DNA from: Anodontia alba
Taxonomy: Eukaryota > Mollusca > Bivalvia > Lucinida > Lucinidae
Direction of reading: 5' to 3'
DNA: 64,000 bases
Assembly (NCBI GenBank): GCA_964016985.1
Contig: OZ024830.1
Span: forward strand, 58,512,104-58,576,103
Under the pieces are notes generated by a model. The model was not told where the DNA came from. It saw nothing but the letters and a program-made list of their open reading frames with translations, and searched no databases. Within the stretch, counting starts at the first letter, position 1, and every line of letters begins with the position of its first letter. Made by a program: the position numbers and the translations under genes. Shown in pieces: positions 10,971 to 22,539 of the stretch.

Positions 10971-13904
10971 CAAGAGGCCCACGGGCCACGGGTCGCTCAC
11001 CTGAGTGACATAGCCACTGCAGATATGCAGATGTTATGCAACATTTTTCCAATCCTGTCATCGCAGCTAATGAAAAGATCATCCTTTAAGCAGTTCTTAA
11101 TTTTGAAGAAGAATATTATATATGGTATGACAGTTAATGGAGCATGATCATTAGAACAAACTCTCAATCACATTTCAACAGTAGGATCAATGTGAAATTT
11201 GTGGCAATTGGCTTAGTGGTTTCTGAAGAATCATTATTTTATACATGTAAACAGCACAGTGGCAGGGAAATATAATAAACATAAACAAGATGGCAGCCAC
11301 CTTGGATTTCCAATCAGAATGATTTGATCTACAAGTCACCTCGATACTTCCAATGAACTTTGTGTCAACTGCTCTTTCGGTTCAGGAGAAAAAGTTCGAA
11401 ACAGATTTTCAATATGGCCGCCATAGCCGCAATTTGGGATATCCTATCGCAACGATTTGAGCTATTTTTGATCTACAAGTCACCCCGATGCTTCCTGCCA
11501 AGTTTCCAGTCAATTGGCCTTTAAGTTCAGAAGAAGAAAAGAAAAATAGATTTTCAAGATGGTCGCCATCTTGGATTTCCGATTGGAACGATTTTAGCTA
11601 TTTATATATCTACAAGTCATCCCGATGCTTCCTACCAATTTTCAAATCAACTGGCCCTTCGGTTCAGGAATATAAGCAAAAAAAAGAGTTTCAAGATGGC
11701 CGCCATGATGGCCATCTTGTATTTCCGATTCAAACAATTTAAGCTATTTTAGATCTACAAGTCACCCGAATGCTTTCTACCAAGTTTCGAGTCAAATGGC
11801 CTTTCAGTTCAGGAGATGAAGAGAAAAATGAATTTTCAAGATGGCTGTCATGGCGGCCATCTTGGATTTCTGATAGGGACGATTTAAGCATTTTTTGATC
11901 TACAGGTCACTCTAATGCTTCCTACCAAGTTTAAAGTCAATAAGTCTTTCGGTTCAGGAGAAGAAGTGAAACATTTCCAATCGGAACGATTTTAGCAATT
12001 TTTAATCTATAAGTCACCCCGATGCTTCCTACCACGTTTCAAGTCAATTAGCTTTTGGGTTTAGGAGAAGATGGGAAAAATAGATTTTCAAGATGGCCAC
12101 CATGGCTGCAATATTGGATTTCCGATCAGCATGATTTTAGCAATTTTTGATCTACAAGTCACCCTGATGCTTCCAACCAAGCTTGGAATCAATTGGACTT
12201 TCGGCTCAGGAGAAGAAGCGAAAATAGATTTTCAAGATGGCGGCAATGGCGGCCATCTTGCATGTCCAATTGGAACTATCTTTTGCTATTTTTGATCTAC
12301 AAGTCACCCGGATGCTTCCTACCAAGTTTCGAGTCAATTGGCATTTGGAGTAAGTAGAAGAAGCGAAAAATAGATTTTCAAGATAGCCGCCACTGCGGCC
12401 ATCTGGGATTTACGATCGGCACGATTTTAGCTATTTTTGATCTACAAGTCACCCCGATGCTTCCTAGCAGGTTTGGAGTCAACTGGCCTTTCGGTTCAGG
12501 AGAAGAAACAAAAAATAGATTTTCAAGACGGCTGCCACCTTGGATTTCCGTTCGGAACGATTTTAGCTATATTTGATCTTTTAAGTCACCCCAATGCTTC
12601 CTCCCATGTTTGGAGTCAATTTGCTTTTGGGTTGAGGAGAAGAAGCAAAACATAGATGTTCAAGATGGCGGCCACAACCATCTTGGATTTCCGATCGGCA
12701 CGATTTTAGCTATTTTTGATCTACAAGTCACCCCGATGCTTCCTAGCAAGTTTGTAGTCAATTGGCCTTTTCGCTTCTTCGGTTCAGGAGAAGAAGCATA
12801 CAATAGATTTTCAAGATGGCTGCCATGGTGGCCATCTTGGATTTCCGATCGGAACGATTCTAGCTATTTTTGATCTATAAGTCACCCCAATGCTTCCTAC
12901 CATGTTTGGAGTCAATTGGCTTTGGGTTTAGGAGAAGAAGCGAAAAATAGATTTTTAAGATGGCTGCCATGGGGGCCATCTTGGATTTCCGATCGGCACG
13001 ATTTTAGCTATGTTTGATCTACAAGTCACCCCGATGCCTCCCAGCAAGTTTGGAGTCAATTGGCCTTTCGGTTCAGGAGAAGAAGCAAAAAATAGATTTT
13101 CAAGATGGCGGTTATGGCGGCCATCATGGATTTCCGATCGGTACGATTTTAGCTATTTTTGATCTATAAGTCACCCCGATGCTTCCTACCAAGTTTCGAG
13201 TCAATTGGCCTTTCGGTTCAGGAGAAGAAGCGAAAAATAGATTTTCAAGATGGCGGTCATGGCGACCATCTTGGATTTCCGATCGGCATGATTTTAGCTT
13301 TTTTTTGATCTACAAGTCACCCCGATGTTTTCTAGCAAGTTTGGTGTCAATTGGCCTTTCGGTTCAGGAGAAGAGCGGAAAAATAGATTTTCAAGATGGC
13401 GGCCATCTTGGATTTCCGATCGGCACGATTTTAGCTATTTTTTATCTACAAGTCACCCCGATGCTTCCTAGCAAGTTTGGAGTCAACTGGCCTTTCGGTT
13501 CAGGAGAAGAAGCGAAAAATAGATTTTCAAGATGGCGACCATGGCGGCCATCTTGGATTTCAGATCGGCACGATTTTAGCTATTTTTGATCTAAAAGTCA
13601 CCCCGATGCTTCCTAGCAAGTTTGGAGTCAACTGGCCTTTCGGTTCAGGAGAAGAAGCGAAAAATAGATTTTCAAGATGGCGATCATGGCGGCCATCTTG
13701 GATTTCAGATCGGCACGATTTTAGCTATTGTTTGATCTACAAGTCACCCCGATGCTTCCAACCAAGTATCAAGTCAATTGGCCCAGGAAGGTTGGAGGAG
13801 TAGGCTTTTAAAGCAGTTGTTGTCGCCGCACGACGGACGACGCACGACGGACATTGACTGACCACAATAGCTCACCATGAGCACTTCGTGCTCAGGTGAG
13901 CTAA
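10971..13904 (+). mobile_element. Helitron-like non-autonomous element built of ~145-bp tandem repeats
   Basis: It opens with CAAGAGGCCCACGGGCCACG (containing the palindrome GGCCCACGGGCC) and CGCTCACCTGAG. It closes with a hairpin TGAGCAC-TTC-GTGCTCA (13878-13894), then GGTGAG and CTAA (13901-13904). A hairpin a few bases before CTRR is the 3' hallmark of Helitrons, and the end also mirrors the 5' CTCACCTGAG. Between lie about 17 monomers (11280-13790) marked by AAGTCACCCCGATGCTTCCT; measured spacings at the better end are 154, 144, 145, 146, 136, 145 and 146 bp. Conserved ends around a tandem core match the bivalve pearl/CvA and HINE architecture. Long open frames across it are by-products. 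Confidence 0.75.
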
Positions 13905-14365
13905 AAAAGGATTGATCAGCCATGGCTAACCAAGCCCTTCGAAAACGAAAACAGTAAACTAACAAGGGGGGTAACAGGGGTCAATAGAAACTGCAAATAC
14001 ATTCAAATGCTAAACTATAATAGAACAAAAGGACATTTACATATAGGACCATCAAAAACAAGAAAACCTTCATTTCTTACATACCTGAAATAAAATACAT
14101 CATTTCATAAAGTATTCATGAGTTTAAGAGAAATATATGAGAAATTTAAAATAAGAAAGACAATATTGGGACAGTACTAGACTGAATATGAAGTACATCT
14201 GCAGCTTAAACCGTCCCAGGTACGGATCAGCCTCTTGAATTAGGGATACGACTGTGCTGTTCGTATGTTATTAGGCAGGCTGTTCTATATCCGGGCGGCC
14301 TCATACTGAAATGACTTCAGTCCATATCTAGTTGTACTAACTTGTGGTAAGTTTGCTTGGTGCTT

Positions 14366-14645
14366 CATCACTAAAACATGCCTATATAGTTTTGACCGCC
14401 TTAAACCCCACTTTTATATAGTTAAACTGGGGTTTACAGGGGTATACATTATTTTTTTCTTATTTCAGCTCAAAACATAGATTATGGGTACTCGTTAGAA
14501 CCGCCTCGGAGAGGCGGTTCTAACGAGTACCCACAATCTATGTTTTGAGTAAAAATATGAAAAATATTAGAATTTTTTATCTGAAAATTTTCAGTTTTTG
14601 GAGGTAAAATTTTCTATATATTTGAATAGGCGTGTTTTTGTAATG
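14366..14645 (+). mobile_element. CGAAAAC-family MITE inserted in the LINE C-terminal coding region
   Basis: CATCACTAAAACATGCC to GTGTTTTTGTAATG in A-then-B order, hairpin centre CCTCGGAGAGGCGG. Removing it joins the LINE reading frame as TAT GAT TTC AGG AGT GCA CCA, with GCA present on both sides, a 3-bp target duplication. Confidence 0.88.
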
Positions 14646-15271
14646 CACTCCTGAAATCATACTGAGTGACCTTAGTATTTATTAGGTCTCTAATATATTG
14701 AGGTAACAGGTCATTGACAATCTTGTAGACCTCACTAGCCATCAGTTTCATTGAGGGATTGTCTTAGACAAGGCTAATAAAGTTTCTGTAGCTGACTGAA
14801 AATCATTATGGATAAACCGTTGCGCCCTTTCTTGAATCTTTACTATCTTTTTTGTACTGGCTACGCTACAAAAGTGCCAAACTATAGGACAGTCATTAAA
14901 ATTGGAGGCAATAAATGAGTTATAAATTGTTAATTTGCCTTGTTTGGTTGCTTTCTTTCCTGCACATATAGCCTGAAATTTGCAAGGATTTGCTTTCATG
15001 AGATTATTTGTAAACCATTGAATTAAAATAAGACTTTCTTGTTCTAACTCTTGTGAATAAAAGACAAAGTGTTGTCGTCTGCATAATTATAAAGACTAGC
15101 TTTTGTGACAAAATAAAAATGTCATTTAAGAAGATAATAAAAAGCAATGGTCCTAATATTGAGCCCTGAGGAACACCTTTCAATATATTTTCCCAGGAGC
15201 TAGTATGAGGGCCAATTCTAACCTGCTGCTTTCTGTCTGCCAAATAATTTTCGAGAAGTTTTACTGCTCCT

Positions 15272-15555
15272 CATCACGAAAACATGCCTATATAATTTTG
15301 AACCCCTTAAGCCCCACTTTTATATAGTAAAACTGGGGTTTACAAGGGGAAATATTATTTTTCTTATTTCTGCTCAAAAGCATAGATTGTGGGTACTCGT
15401 TAGAACCGCCTCGCCGAGGCGGTTCTAACGAGTACCCATATTCTATGTTTTTGAGCAGAAATAAGAAAAATAATGTATACCCTGTAAACCCCAGTTTTAC
15501 TATATAAAAGTGGGGTTTGAGGGGGTCAAAAATATTTAGGCATATTTTCGTGATG
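15272..15555. mobile_element. Hybrid CGAAAAC-family MITE with two A halves, at a LINE deletion
   Basis: Unlike every other complete copy, both halves are of A type: it starts CATCACGAAAACATGCC with CCCCACTTTTATATAG and ends AAAAGTGGGGTTTGAGG..CGTGATG. It sits exactly where the LINE loses its RT fingers region, and the 3 bp on its two sides (CCT and GTA) do not match. Confidence 0.85.
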
Positions 15556-15698
15556 GTAATTCACCATTCATATAAGGAGGCTTTCTAGCTTTTGAAATTC
15601 TCTCTTTCATGGGGGCAAGCTCGTTGATGGCATCGGTCAGAAGCCACTCATGCGCCCAATAGATGTGATCGACATCATCAAAGACGTAGGCCGCATGG

Positions 15699-15976
15699 CA
15701 TCACGAAAACATACCTATATAATTCTGACCCCCTTAAACCCCACTTTTATATAGTAAAACGGGTTTACAGGGGTATACATTATTTTTCTTATTTCTGCTT
15801 AAAATCATAGATTGTGGGTACTCGTTAGAACCGCCTCGGCGAGGCGGTTCTAACGAGTACCCACAATCTATGTTTTGAGCAGAAATATGAAAAACATCGG
15901 AATTTTTTTATCTGAAAACTTTCAGTTTTTGGTGGTGAAGTTTTCAATATATTTCAATAGGCGTGTTTTCGTAATG
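15699..15976 (+). mobile_element. CGAAAAC-family MITE inserted in the LINE
   Basis: CATCACGAAAACATACC to GTGTTTTCGTAATG, A-then-B order, hairpin centre CCTCGGCGAGGCGG. Excision restores the LINE frame as CAG ATT CCA TTC CAT GCG GCC, leaving a duplicated TGG (or ATGG) at the borders. Confidence 0.88.
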
Positions 15977-16239
15977 GAATGGAATCTGGCCCACGTCCTC
16001 ATCGAACCGCGCCTCATCAAAGTGTTTAAAACTCTTATACTGTACCTTCCGTTTTTCAACTTTGGCAATGGCACCCTTGATCATAACTCCTATAAGGCTA
16101 TGCCAATCATTGATGCCACGGCCAAAATGTATTACGTTACAGCAACAGTTGGGTTCGTTAGTTGGTAACACATCAATTAACTAATGAACGGGCAGAAGTT
16201 TTCATGAAACATGTTGCAGACTTTACAAGACTGCTAAGG

Positions 16240-16515
16240 CATCACGAAAACATGCCTATATAAATTTGACCCACTTCAACCCCACTTTTTTATAGTAAAA
16301 CTGGAGTTTACAGGGGTATACATTATTTTTCTTATTTTGCTAAATAACATAGATTGTGGTACTCGTTAGAACCGCCTCACCGAGGCGGTTCTAACGAGTA
16401 CCCACAATCTATGTTTTGAGCAGAAATATGAAAAATATCGGGGGTTTTATCTGAATTTTTTTTAGTTTTTGGAGGTGAAATCTTCTATATATTTGAATAG
16501 GCATGTTTTCGTAAT
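16240..16515 (+). mobile_element. CGAAAAC-family MITE inserted in the LINE endonuclease region
   Basis: CATCACGAAAACATGCC to GCATGTTTTCGTAAT, A-then-B order, hairpin centre CCTCACCGAGGCGG. Excision restores the LINE frame through DIFYLSSLVK, with AGG (CCT on the coding strand) duplicated. Confidence 0.88.
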
Positions 16516-16994
16516 AGGTAAAAAATGTCACATATGTCGAGGAGTGTTGCGTCTTTGGTTTTGTCTGGTAAGTCATAGTTTAGGTCAACGGCTATAAGAA
16601 TGTCATCATATTGTGTGGAAATCCTATCAAGTCCCCTTGTGAAAATGTCAGACAAAATATTGTTGGTGACAGACGGGGGGGGGGGGGGTCCCATAATGGC
16701 CCACTTTCGATTATTTAGTACAACGTCCAGCACTATAGATTCAAGCAGGGATTCATTCAAATTCTAAGTCTGTTCTGCGCCTGGCAGACATACGCGGTGA
16801 ACTCCCCCTCCAGATCTGTTACGATCGTTTCTGAAAGCTTGAAATCCATTTTAACATTCATGTCTGACCGAACTTCAAGCTTCCGTGTTGTAACACAGCC
16901 GCTTGAAGTTTTGTGCTTAAACACTCTTAAATACATATATGTCCAGAAAGTATTACTCTTTTCCCAGCAGTGCATTTTCATTACCCTAAGGTAA

Positions 16995-17434
16995 CACAGG
17001 TAACAAGGGTAGCAGTTGTAAAAGGCCGTCTATTCCTCAGGCTAATCCCGCGCCCCTCCCACTCCCCTCACTCTCTTTGCGAAAACCTTGATAGGTGCAT
17101 CCAAATAAGTATATCCAGAAAATGAGGCCAGAAGAAGGCATGCAGTCATCAGCGCAATATACATTGTAGTTGAAAAGGCCATGAAACCGCATGCTTGGTT
17201 AATTTTTCAGCAGACGAAATAAATATGAAACATTTTATTTATTTTTTTTTTTTTTTCTTAGAAAACAGGATTTGACATGGAGACAATTTGCACGAAATGT
17301 CAAGTAATAGTATGGATGTCCAGGAACCCAGACAATTACAGACCATAGCCTACCAACGATATCAAAAGGAAGAGCAAACAAACCGAGAATGACAGACAAC
17401 ACACAAGCCGCAGACCAAAGAAAAGCAAAGCAAC
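16995..17434. other. No gene supported; half of a TCAGCAGA-family hairpin
   Basis: 17228-17310 resembles the right half of the hairpin family (AGAAAACAGGATTTGACATGGAGACAATTTGC). The rest is unremarkable, with a run of ACAACACACAAGC-like words near 17400. Confidence 0.4.
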
Positions 17435-17680
17435 CTGGCCCCGAGGTTATAAAACTTTTTTTCTTGCTCAACTCAGCTGAGCATGAAATTTTCTCTGCTA
17501 ATAAATATGAAAATGCCAACAATAGTTGGCATTTTTAAATTTTTTAGTAGCGAAATTTTCACGCTCAGCTATGTTCAGCAAGAAAGAATTGACAATTGAT
17601 GGTAATTTGAGACTTAATAGCATGAAAAATTTCATGCTCAGCTGAGTTGAGCATGAAAAGTTTTATAACCACGGGGCCAG
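17435..17680. mobile_element. MITE with ~55-bp inverted termini (CTGGCCCCG..)
   Basis: The left end CTGGCCCCGAGGTTATAAAA..CTCAACTCAGCTGAGCATGA is inverted at the right end, GAGCATGAAAAGTTTTATAACCACGGGGCCAG. The inner part has a second inverted set around GCCAACAATAGTTGGC (17515-17530). No coding capacity and no clear target duplication. Confidence 0.78.
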
Positions 17681-17837
17681 CCCTCTCTTCCCCAACAAGA
17701 TGATCATAGTGCTAGACAGGATCCACGAAACACAACAATAAGACAACAAACAAGAAAAAAAAAAAAAACAAAAAAAAAAAACGAAAAAACCCGCAGCAAG
17801 CGGCCACAAGGCCACACAAAAAAGACCCAACAGAACT

Positions 17838-18037
17838 AATTACGAACACATGCCTATTCAAATATATTGAAAATTTTACAACCAAAAAAGGAAAATTTTC
17901 AGATAAAAATTCTGACATTTTTCATATTTCTGCTCAAAACATAGATTGTGGGTACTCGTTCGAACCGCCTCGGCGAGCAAAATAAGAAAAATAATGTATA
18001 CCCTTCTAAACCCAAGTTTTACTACATAAGAGTGGGA
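17838..18037 (-). mobile_element. CGAAAAC-family MITE, internally deleted
   Basis: It begins AATTACGAACACATGCC with the B half and reaches the first arm of the hairpin (GGTACTCGTTCGAACCGCCTCGGCGAG). It then jumps directly to AATAAGAAAAATAATGTATA; the second hairpin arm is missing and the A half is degraded. Confidence 0.75.
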
Positions 18038-21000
18038 CTCCATATGCAGGAATTCTCGTACTACAGGTACTAATCCGCACCAATCGGTCCCTTCTGTGAC
18101 GTCACAGCCTGTCGCTAGTTGTCAGACAGGTACGTAATAGTGTGGAAATGTATAGAATTATATAGGAGCCCATCATTTAACTAATAAAATCATTTATTTT
18201 CAATAATACAAGATATTATTATAACCTCGCAATAGATGGAAAAATGTATTTGCTTCAATTTGATACCAAATTTGTTGAAATAAGATATATTTTAAAATGG
18301 CCCAGATTGTAATGAATGCTACAGGGGTTTTTCCTTATTAAGTCTTTGTATTTTACAACAAAAATGAAAAATAGCCTTGATTCAATCGCCCAAAAGTCAT
18401 ATTTTTAAAAATTTCTCCGTTCGCTATCACCTCTCATTCGATAGATCTGTTTAATATCTATAGTTATGTAATAAAATATTGAATAAATTATTGTATTAAA
18501 AATGGCCCACAGGTTGCAGAATATAGCTATATTTGAAAAATGCGGAGCGAAAATGTGTAATGATTACACAGACGCAGGTCTTGTGTACACATAATACTAG
18601 AATGAATATTGCAACAGAGGTTGTAAGAATTGGAAAATAAAAAAAGAAATTGGTATCCATTGATAGTATTATAAAGATCATTTAGAAAATAAAAAAAGAA
18701 ATTGGAATCCGTTGATAGTATTATAAAGATCATTTAGCTTCAAAAAGGGAAACAAAGATATATATATATTTATAATAATATCAACTTATTTATTTAATTT
18801 TTGTTTATGTCGAATTATGTTTTTATTCGCCAACTTATTGAAGCTTAAAGAAAATTTGATATAATTACTTTTGACCATAGGAAAACTGCAAACTGCTTAA
18901 TTACTTGTTTTTTGTTTGTTTAATGACGAAAAAAATGCTTTGTCGGGATACAAGAAAAATACCTAAATACGCGGCCACTCTTGCGATGTTTTTTTTTTTT
19001 TTTTATTAATAACAATTACTGCTAATGAATGCCAATTATGTCCTTAACTTGACGAAAGAAAACAACGAAACCACTTTTTACATAACTGACATACATGCTT
19101 ATGCGCAATTTTAATTGCGCAAACAGAATCAAATCCAAAACTGATCTTTTTGCATAAACTAGCACTTTGACACGATTTGCTCATTTTAGATTCCTGTACA
19201 TAAATAAGTACATGGTTCATAATCATGGCTTCATCTAAGTGCGTGCGTGTAAAAAACAAAATTTGACTATAAAAAACTGAATGAGGGTCAGGCTCTCTAT
19301 CTCAAACGTTGTTCTCTAAATGTGTGAATAACTCTCCAAATAAAAGCAGCATTAAATATGACGTGCAACCATTGTAGTTCCAGATCAGCATGTGCATACA
19401 TTTTTTCTCTGATAGAATGTGTATATTTAATGAATAATTAATAATATTTAAAAAAAAATACATTAAAACAAAATGATAATTGATATTATTTTCAGAAATA
19501 ATCTTTAGATGTATATCATAATTCGGAAAATAAATAATCCTATACTGGTCCTATTTATAATTATTATTACTACTACTACTATTATTATTATGTTTAACAT
19601 CACAATTCCGAAGAATAAATATAATTATGCTGGTCATATTCGAAATGTTTTATTTGTAAAATAGCCACATGGACAATTAATATACTATCGTACATGTGTA
19701 TTTAGGGGTAAAATCAGACACATTAAATTACTATCATACTGAAATTTGATCAAGTCCGTTTGGCTAGCTGTTGACACAGCTTATATACCTGCTATCTGAG
19801 TGGCAAACAGTGTAGACCTTGATGATACTCTGTGATGTAATGTCTGATCAGGGTCACTGCCTTTTGTTATGGTGTGTTTATCAGAATCCTGAGGAACCAC
19901 TTTCTCAGTCAGATTCAATAAATTGTTCACACCTTTTCAAACATTACCCTAAAGGCAATTGTTTCAAAAACAAACCTGGAATACCAGATGATTCGATTCA
20001 ACTCTTTACAACACTTTCCCTATCTTTTTAACAAGGCCATTATAGAACCAACTGATTTGTCTAAACATTGCTGGGTAAGTGTAAAATAGTGTAGACCCTG
20101 AACACACAATGCGTAATGTGACATCTGATCTGCGTCTACACTGTTGGCACAGACCTCTCTGTCTAAAAACCTAGGATACTAGTCATAATCCAAGGCAAAC
20201 GACATTGTATCCATATTTGCTAACTTCCCAACACAGAAATAACACGAGTCTCTCCAAATAAAAGCAGCAACCATTGTAGTTCTAGATCAGCATGTGCATA
20301 CATTTTTCTCTGATAGATTGTGCAAGCTGTATTCAACATACAGTATAGACTCTGATCAATATATTTCAGCGGACACACAGACGAATCGGTGTCTTCATAG
20401 ATCGCATGATTCACAAGCCCCATTTTTTTTTTTTTTTTTTTTTTTTTGAAAGATTCAATCATAATTGTTTCTTATTTTACTTGAAGACACCTCAAAGTTC
20501 TTGAAACGATCAACAAAGTATTTTACTTTCATTTATATTAGCATTAAAAAAATGTTCAAACATATATAAATACAAGTTTAATAACAGCACGTTGTTTATT
20601 TTCTGGTTCCTTTTGTCTACTCTTATTATCATTATCCAGCTGGGAACTAGAAGCCTCAGGCCACTGGACAAGTTAATAATAGCTTGATCTATAACTTGCA
20701 ATAAAAACTAAGTGGTCAAAACATCAAATGAACTTCAACAATTGAAAAGGACCATTATGACTATGATCTAAGAATATAGGCAAACAAAGCGCCATCTTTA
20801 TTGTGTAACTAAAGAAACACTGTAGAATATATTGATTAAGAGTTAAAATCCTGATCAGAGTGTGCAGATGAGCAGTCTGATCTGGATCTTTAGTGTTTGC
20901 ATAATACATAATCTCCCCTTTTTCATAATCTGACACAACTGCCCTTTATCTGAGACAGATCATCGGGTCCTGCAATTCTTGAGATGATAAGATAAAAATA

Positions 21001-21119
21001 GAAATAGCATATGCTACATTAATTTTTATGTAAGTTTTTTGACAGTTTGTCTATTTTTTTCTTTCTTAAGTTTAAATGATTGTTGAACAACGTTCATGCA
21101 TGAAGGGAAAAGTGGTGAT
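18038..21119. other. AT-rich DNA with small duplications, no gene supported
   Basis: A 52-bp unit is tandemly duplicated (18633-18684 and 18685-18736, GAAAATAAAAAAAGAAATTGG). A ~75-90 bp segment (CTCCAAATAAAAGCAGC..CATGTGCATACATTTTT) occurs at about 19335-19425 and again at 20250-20328. T/A runs lie at 18989-19004 and 20424-20447. Nothing here reads as an exon. Confidence 0.5.
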
Positions 21120-21580
21120 GATATTCTGAGTTTTCCTAGAAAGTAGGCTTTGACATGCCATGCGAATTGTCTCCAACAGAGACAGTTTGTATGGACTGTC
21201 AAACTTTTTTTTTCCTTTTCTTTTTTGTCGGGGTGGAGGAGGGGTAAATATTTTAACCCTTAACCTTTTCCACTCTCTGGGCTAATTCAGCAGCAATAAA
21301 CTGGTGATATTTGTTGAATTTTCCCCAGAAAGTAGGATTTGGCATTTCATGCAAATTGTTTGCAAAGGAGATGCTTTGCATGAATTGTCAAACCATTTCC
21401 TTTTTAGGGGTTGGGGTGATATTTGATCCCTTAACGTTTATCACTTTCTGGGCAAATTCAGCATGCGATAAAATGGTTATTGTTTTAGTTTATCCAGAAA
21501 ATAGGATTTGACACTTCATGCAAATAGTCTTCACTGGAGACAATTTTCACAAAATGTCAAATCCTGTTTTGAAAATAAAA
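21120..21580. repeat. Three degenerate TCAGCAGA-family hairpins
   Basis: Units at about 21130-21212, 21280-21395 and 21435-21565 each carry TTGACAT/CATTTCATGCAAATTGT and its inverted GACAATTT..GAAATGTCAAA. Several arms contain the octamer ATGCAAAT. Confidence 0.6.
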
Positions 21581-21640
21581 CATACAGAGGAATTGTTCAG
21601 GATAAGTATTTGGTGATTGTATTTTTTTTTCTCCATAAAA

Positions 21641-21775
21641 AACATATGTTGTGGGTACTCATTAGATGAGCCTCACCAAGGTTCTTCAAATTAGTACTCA
21701 TAACATGTTTTTGCTTCACCGAGGTGCATCAAATTAATACCTACAACATATGTTTTAATGGAGAACTGGAGAAAA
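21641..21775. repeat. Hairpin repeat, diverged (ACATATGTTGTGGGTACTC)
   Basis: ACATATGTTGTGGGTACTC and ATACCTACAACATATGTTTT are inverted; two internal CTTCACCGAGGT/CCTCACCAAGG motifs replace the single GC-rich centre of the CGAAAAC hairpin. The core resembles that MITE, but its ends are absent. Confidence 0.5.
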
Positions 21776-22539
21776 TTATCCCATATTTATTTGTCTGCAA
21801 AACTTTTACCCAAAGTGCTAAGTACTATGCTAATTCACGCCACCAATGGATCCTAAGTTTATGAAATAGGATTGTCTTTATGCTGTGAACAAATAGCCCA
21901 AAGCTATTTATGTACCTGTCTTGAAAGAAATGTCCTGTTTGTACATCTCTGTCCAACTGATGGTCTGTGTGAGCTTTGCAGACTGGTTTCAAACTACTAA
22001 ATTATCAAATTACCAATAATAATTAAAACCTCTAAATTTACGTTTTTTTTTTTTTTTTTGTTTTGTTTTTTTTTTTTGTTGTTGTTCTGATCATGTACCC
22101 TGAAACTACTAGAAAAGGAAATAATGACAAGCGTTGTTTGTATTTTAGACCCAGACGAAACTGAGCCCAGGTACAGAATGACCAGGAGGATTGTTTAGCA
22201 TAAGCTTAACAATCAGATCTGTAATACACATTAAGCAAAGAGCATAACCTTGCTCAGAAAGCGCAATGGGGTCTTGGTCTACAAAGGGCACATACCTGAA
22301 GGTTGTTTAAAACACTGTAATATTTGATATTATTCATTTGTGCTAAAAAAAAGGGACATTGACAAATAGATAAGAACTTAAGATCCAGACCAGACGCCGC
22401 ATATCATGGTGTCTGGTGAGCGTTGATTAAACATACTTGATTGCAATCTGATTAATAGGTTTCTTTAATCTGTGGTGACAGTATTGATGTGAAATAGGTT
22501 ACCTAGATCACCTTAAAGAGTTGGTATCTTTAATTACTG
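21776..22539. other. No gene supported
   Basis: Low-complexity T/G tracts at 22042-22086; otherwise AT-rich sequence without a recognisable feature. Confidence 0.4.

Larger units (their letters stand above)
14177..16994 (-). pseudogene. LINE (non-LTR retrotransposon) ORF2, endonuclease plus RT, broken
   Basis: Read on the minus strand, the pieces follow family order. The endonuclease C-terminal half comes first (ISTQYDDILIAVDLNYDLPD, then LLDICDIFYL; 16994-16516), then the linker (KVQYKSFKHFDEARFDEDVG, 16239-15977). After these come DDVDHIYWAHEWLLTDAINE and KPPYMNGEL (15698-15556), RT palm sequence NILKGVPQGSILGPLLF with a frameshifted ADDN motif (15271-15030), and the thumb and C-terminus ending RTWDGLSCRC..stop at 14177-14179. 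Four CGAAAAC MITEs are inserted. The RT fingers and first catalytic-Asp motif are missing between MNGEL and the palm. There are stops, frameshifts and a poly-C expansion (about 16677-16689). The 5' part of the endonuclease is absent. Clade uncertain (CR1/jockey-like). Confidence 0.85.

Noticed and set aside
13179..13803. Long open frames of 108-136 codons in the 11-14 kb region
   Set aside because: They run across tandem monomers and shift frame with monomer length; the sequence is a repeat, not a gene.
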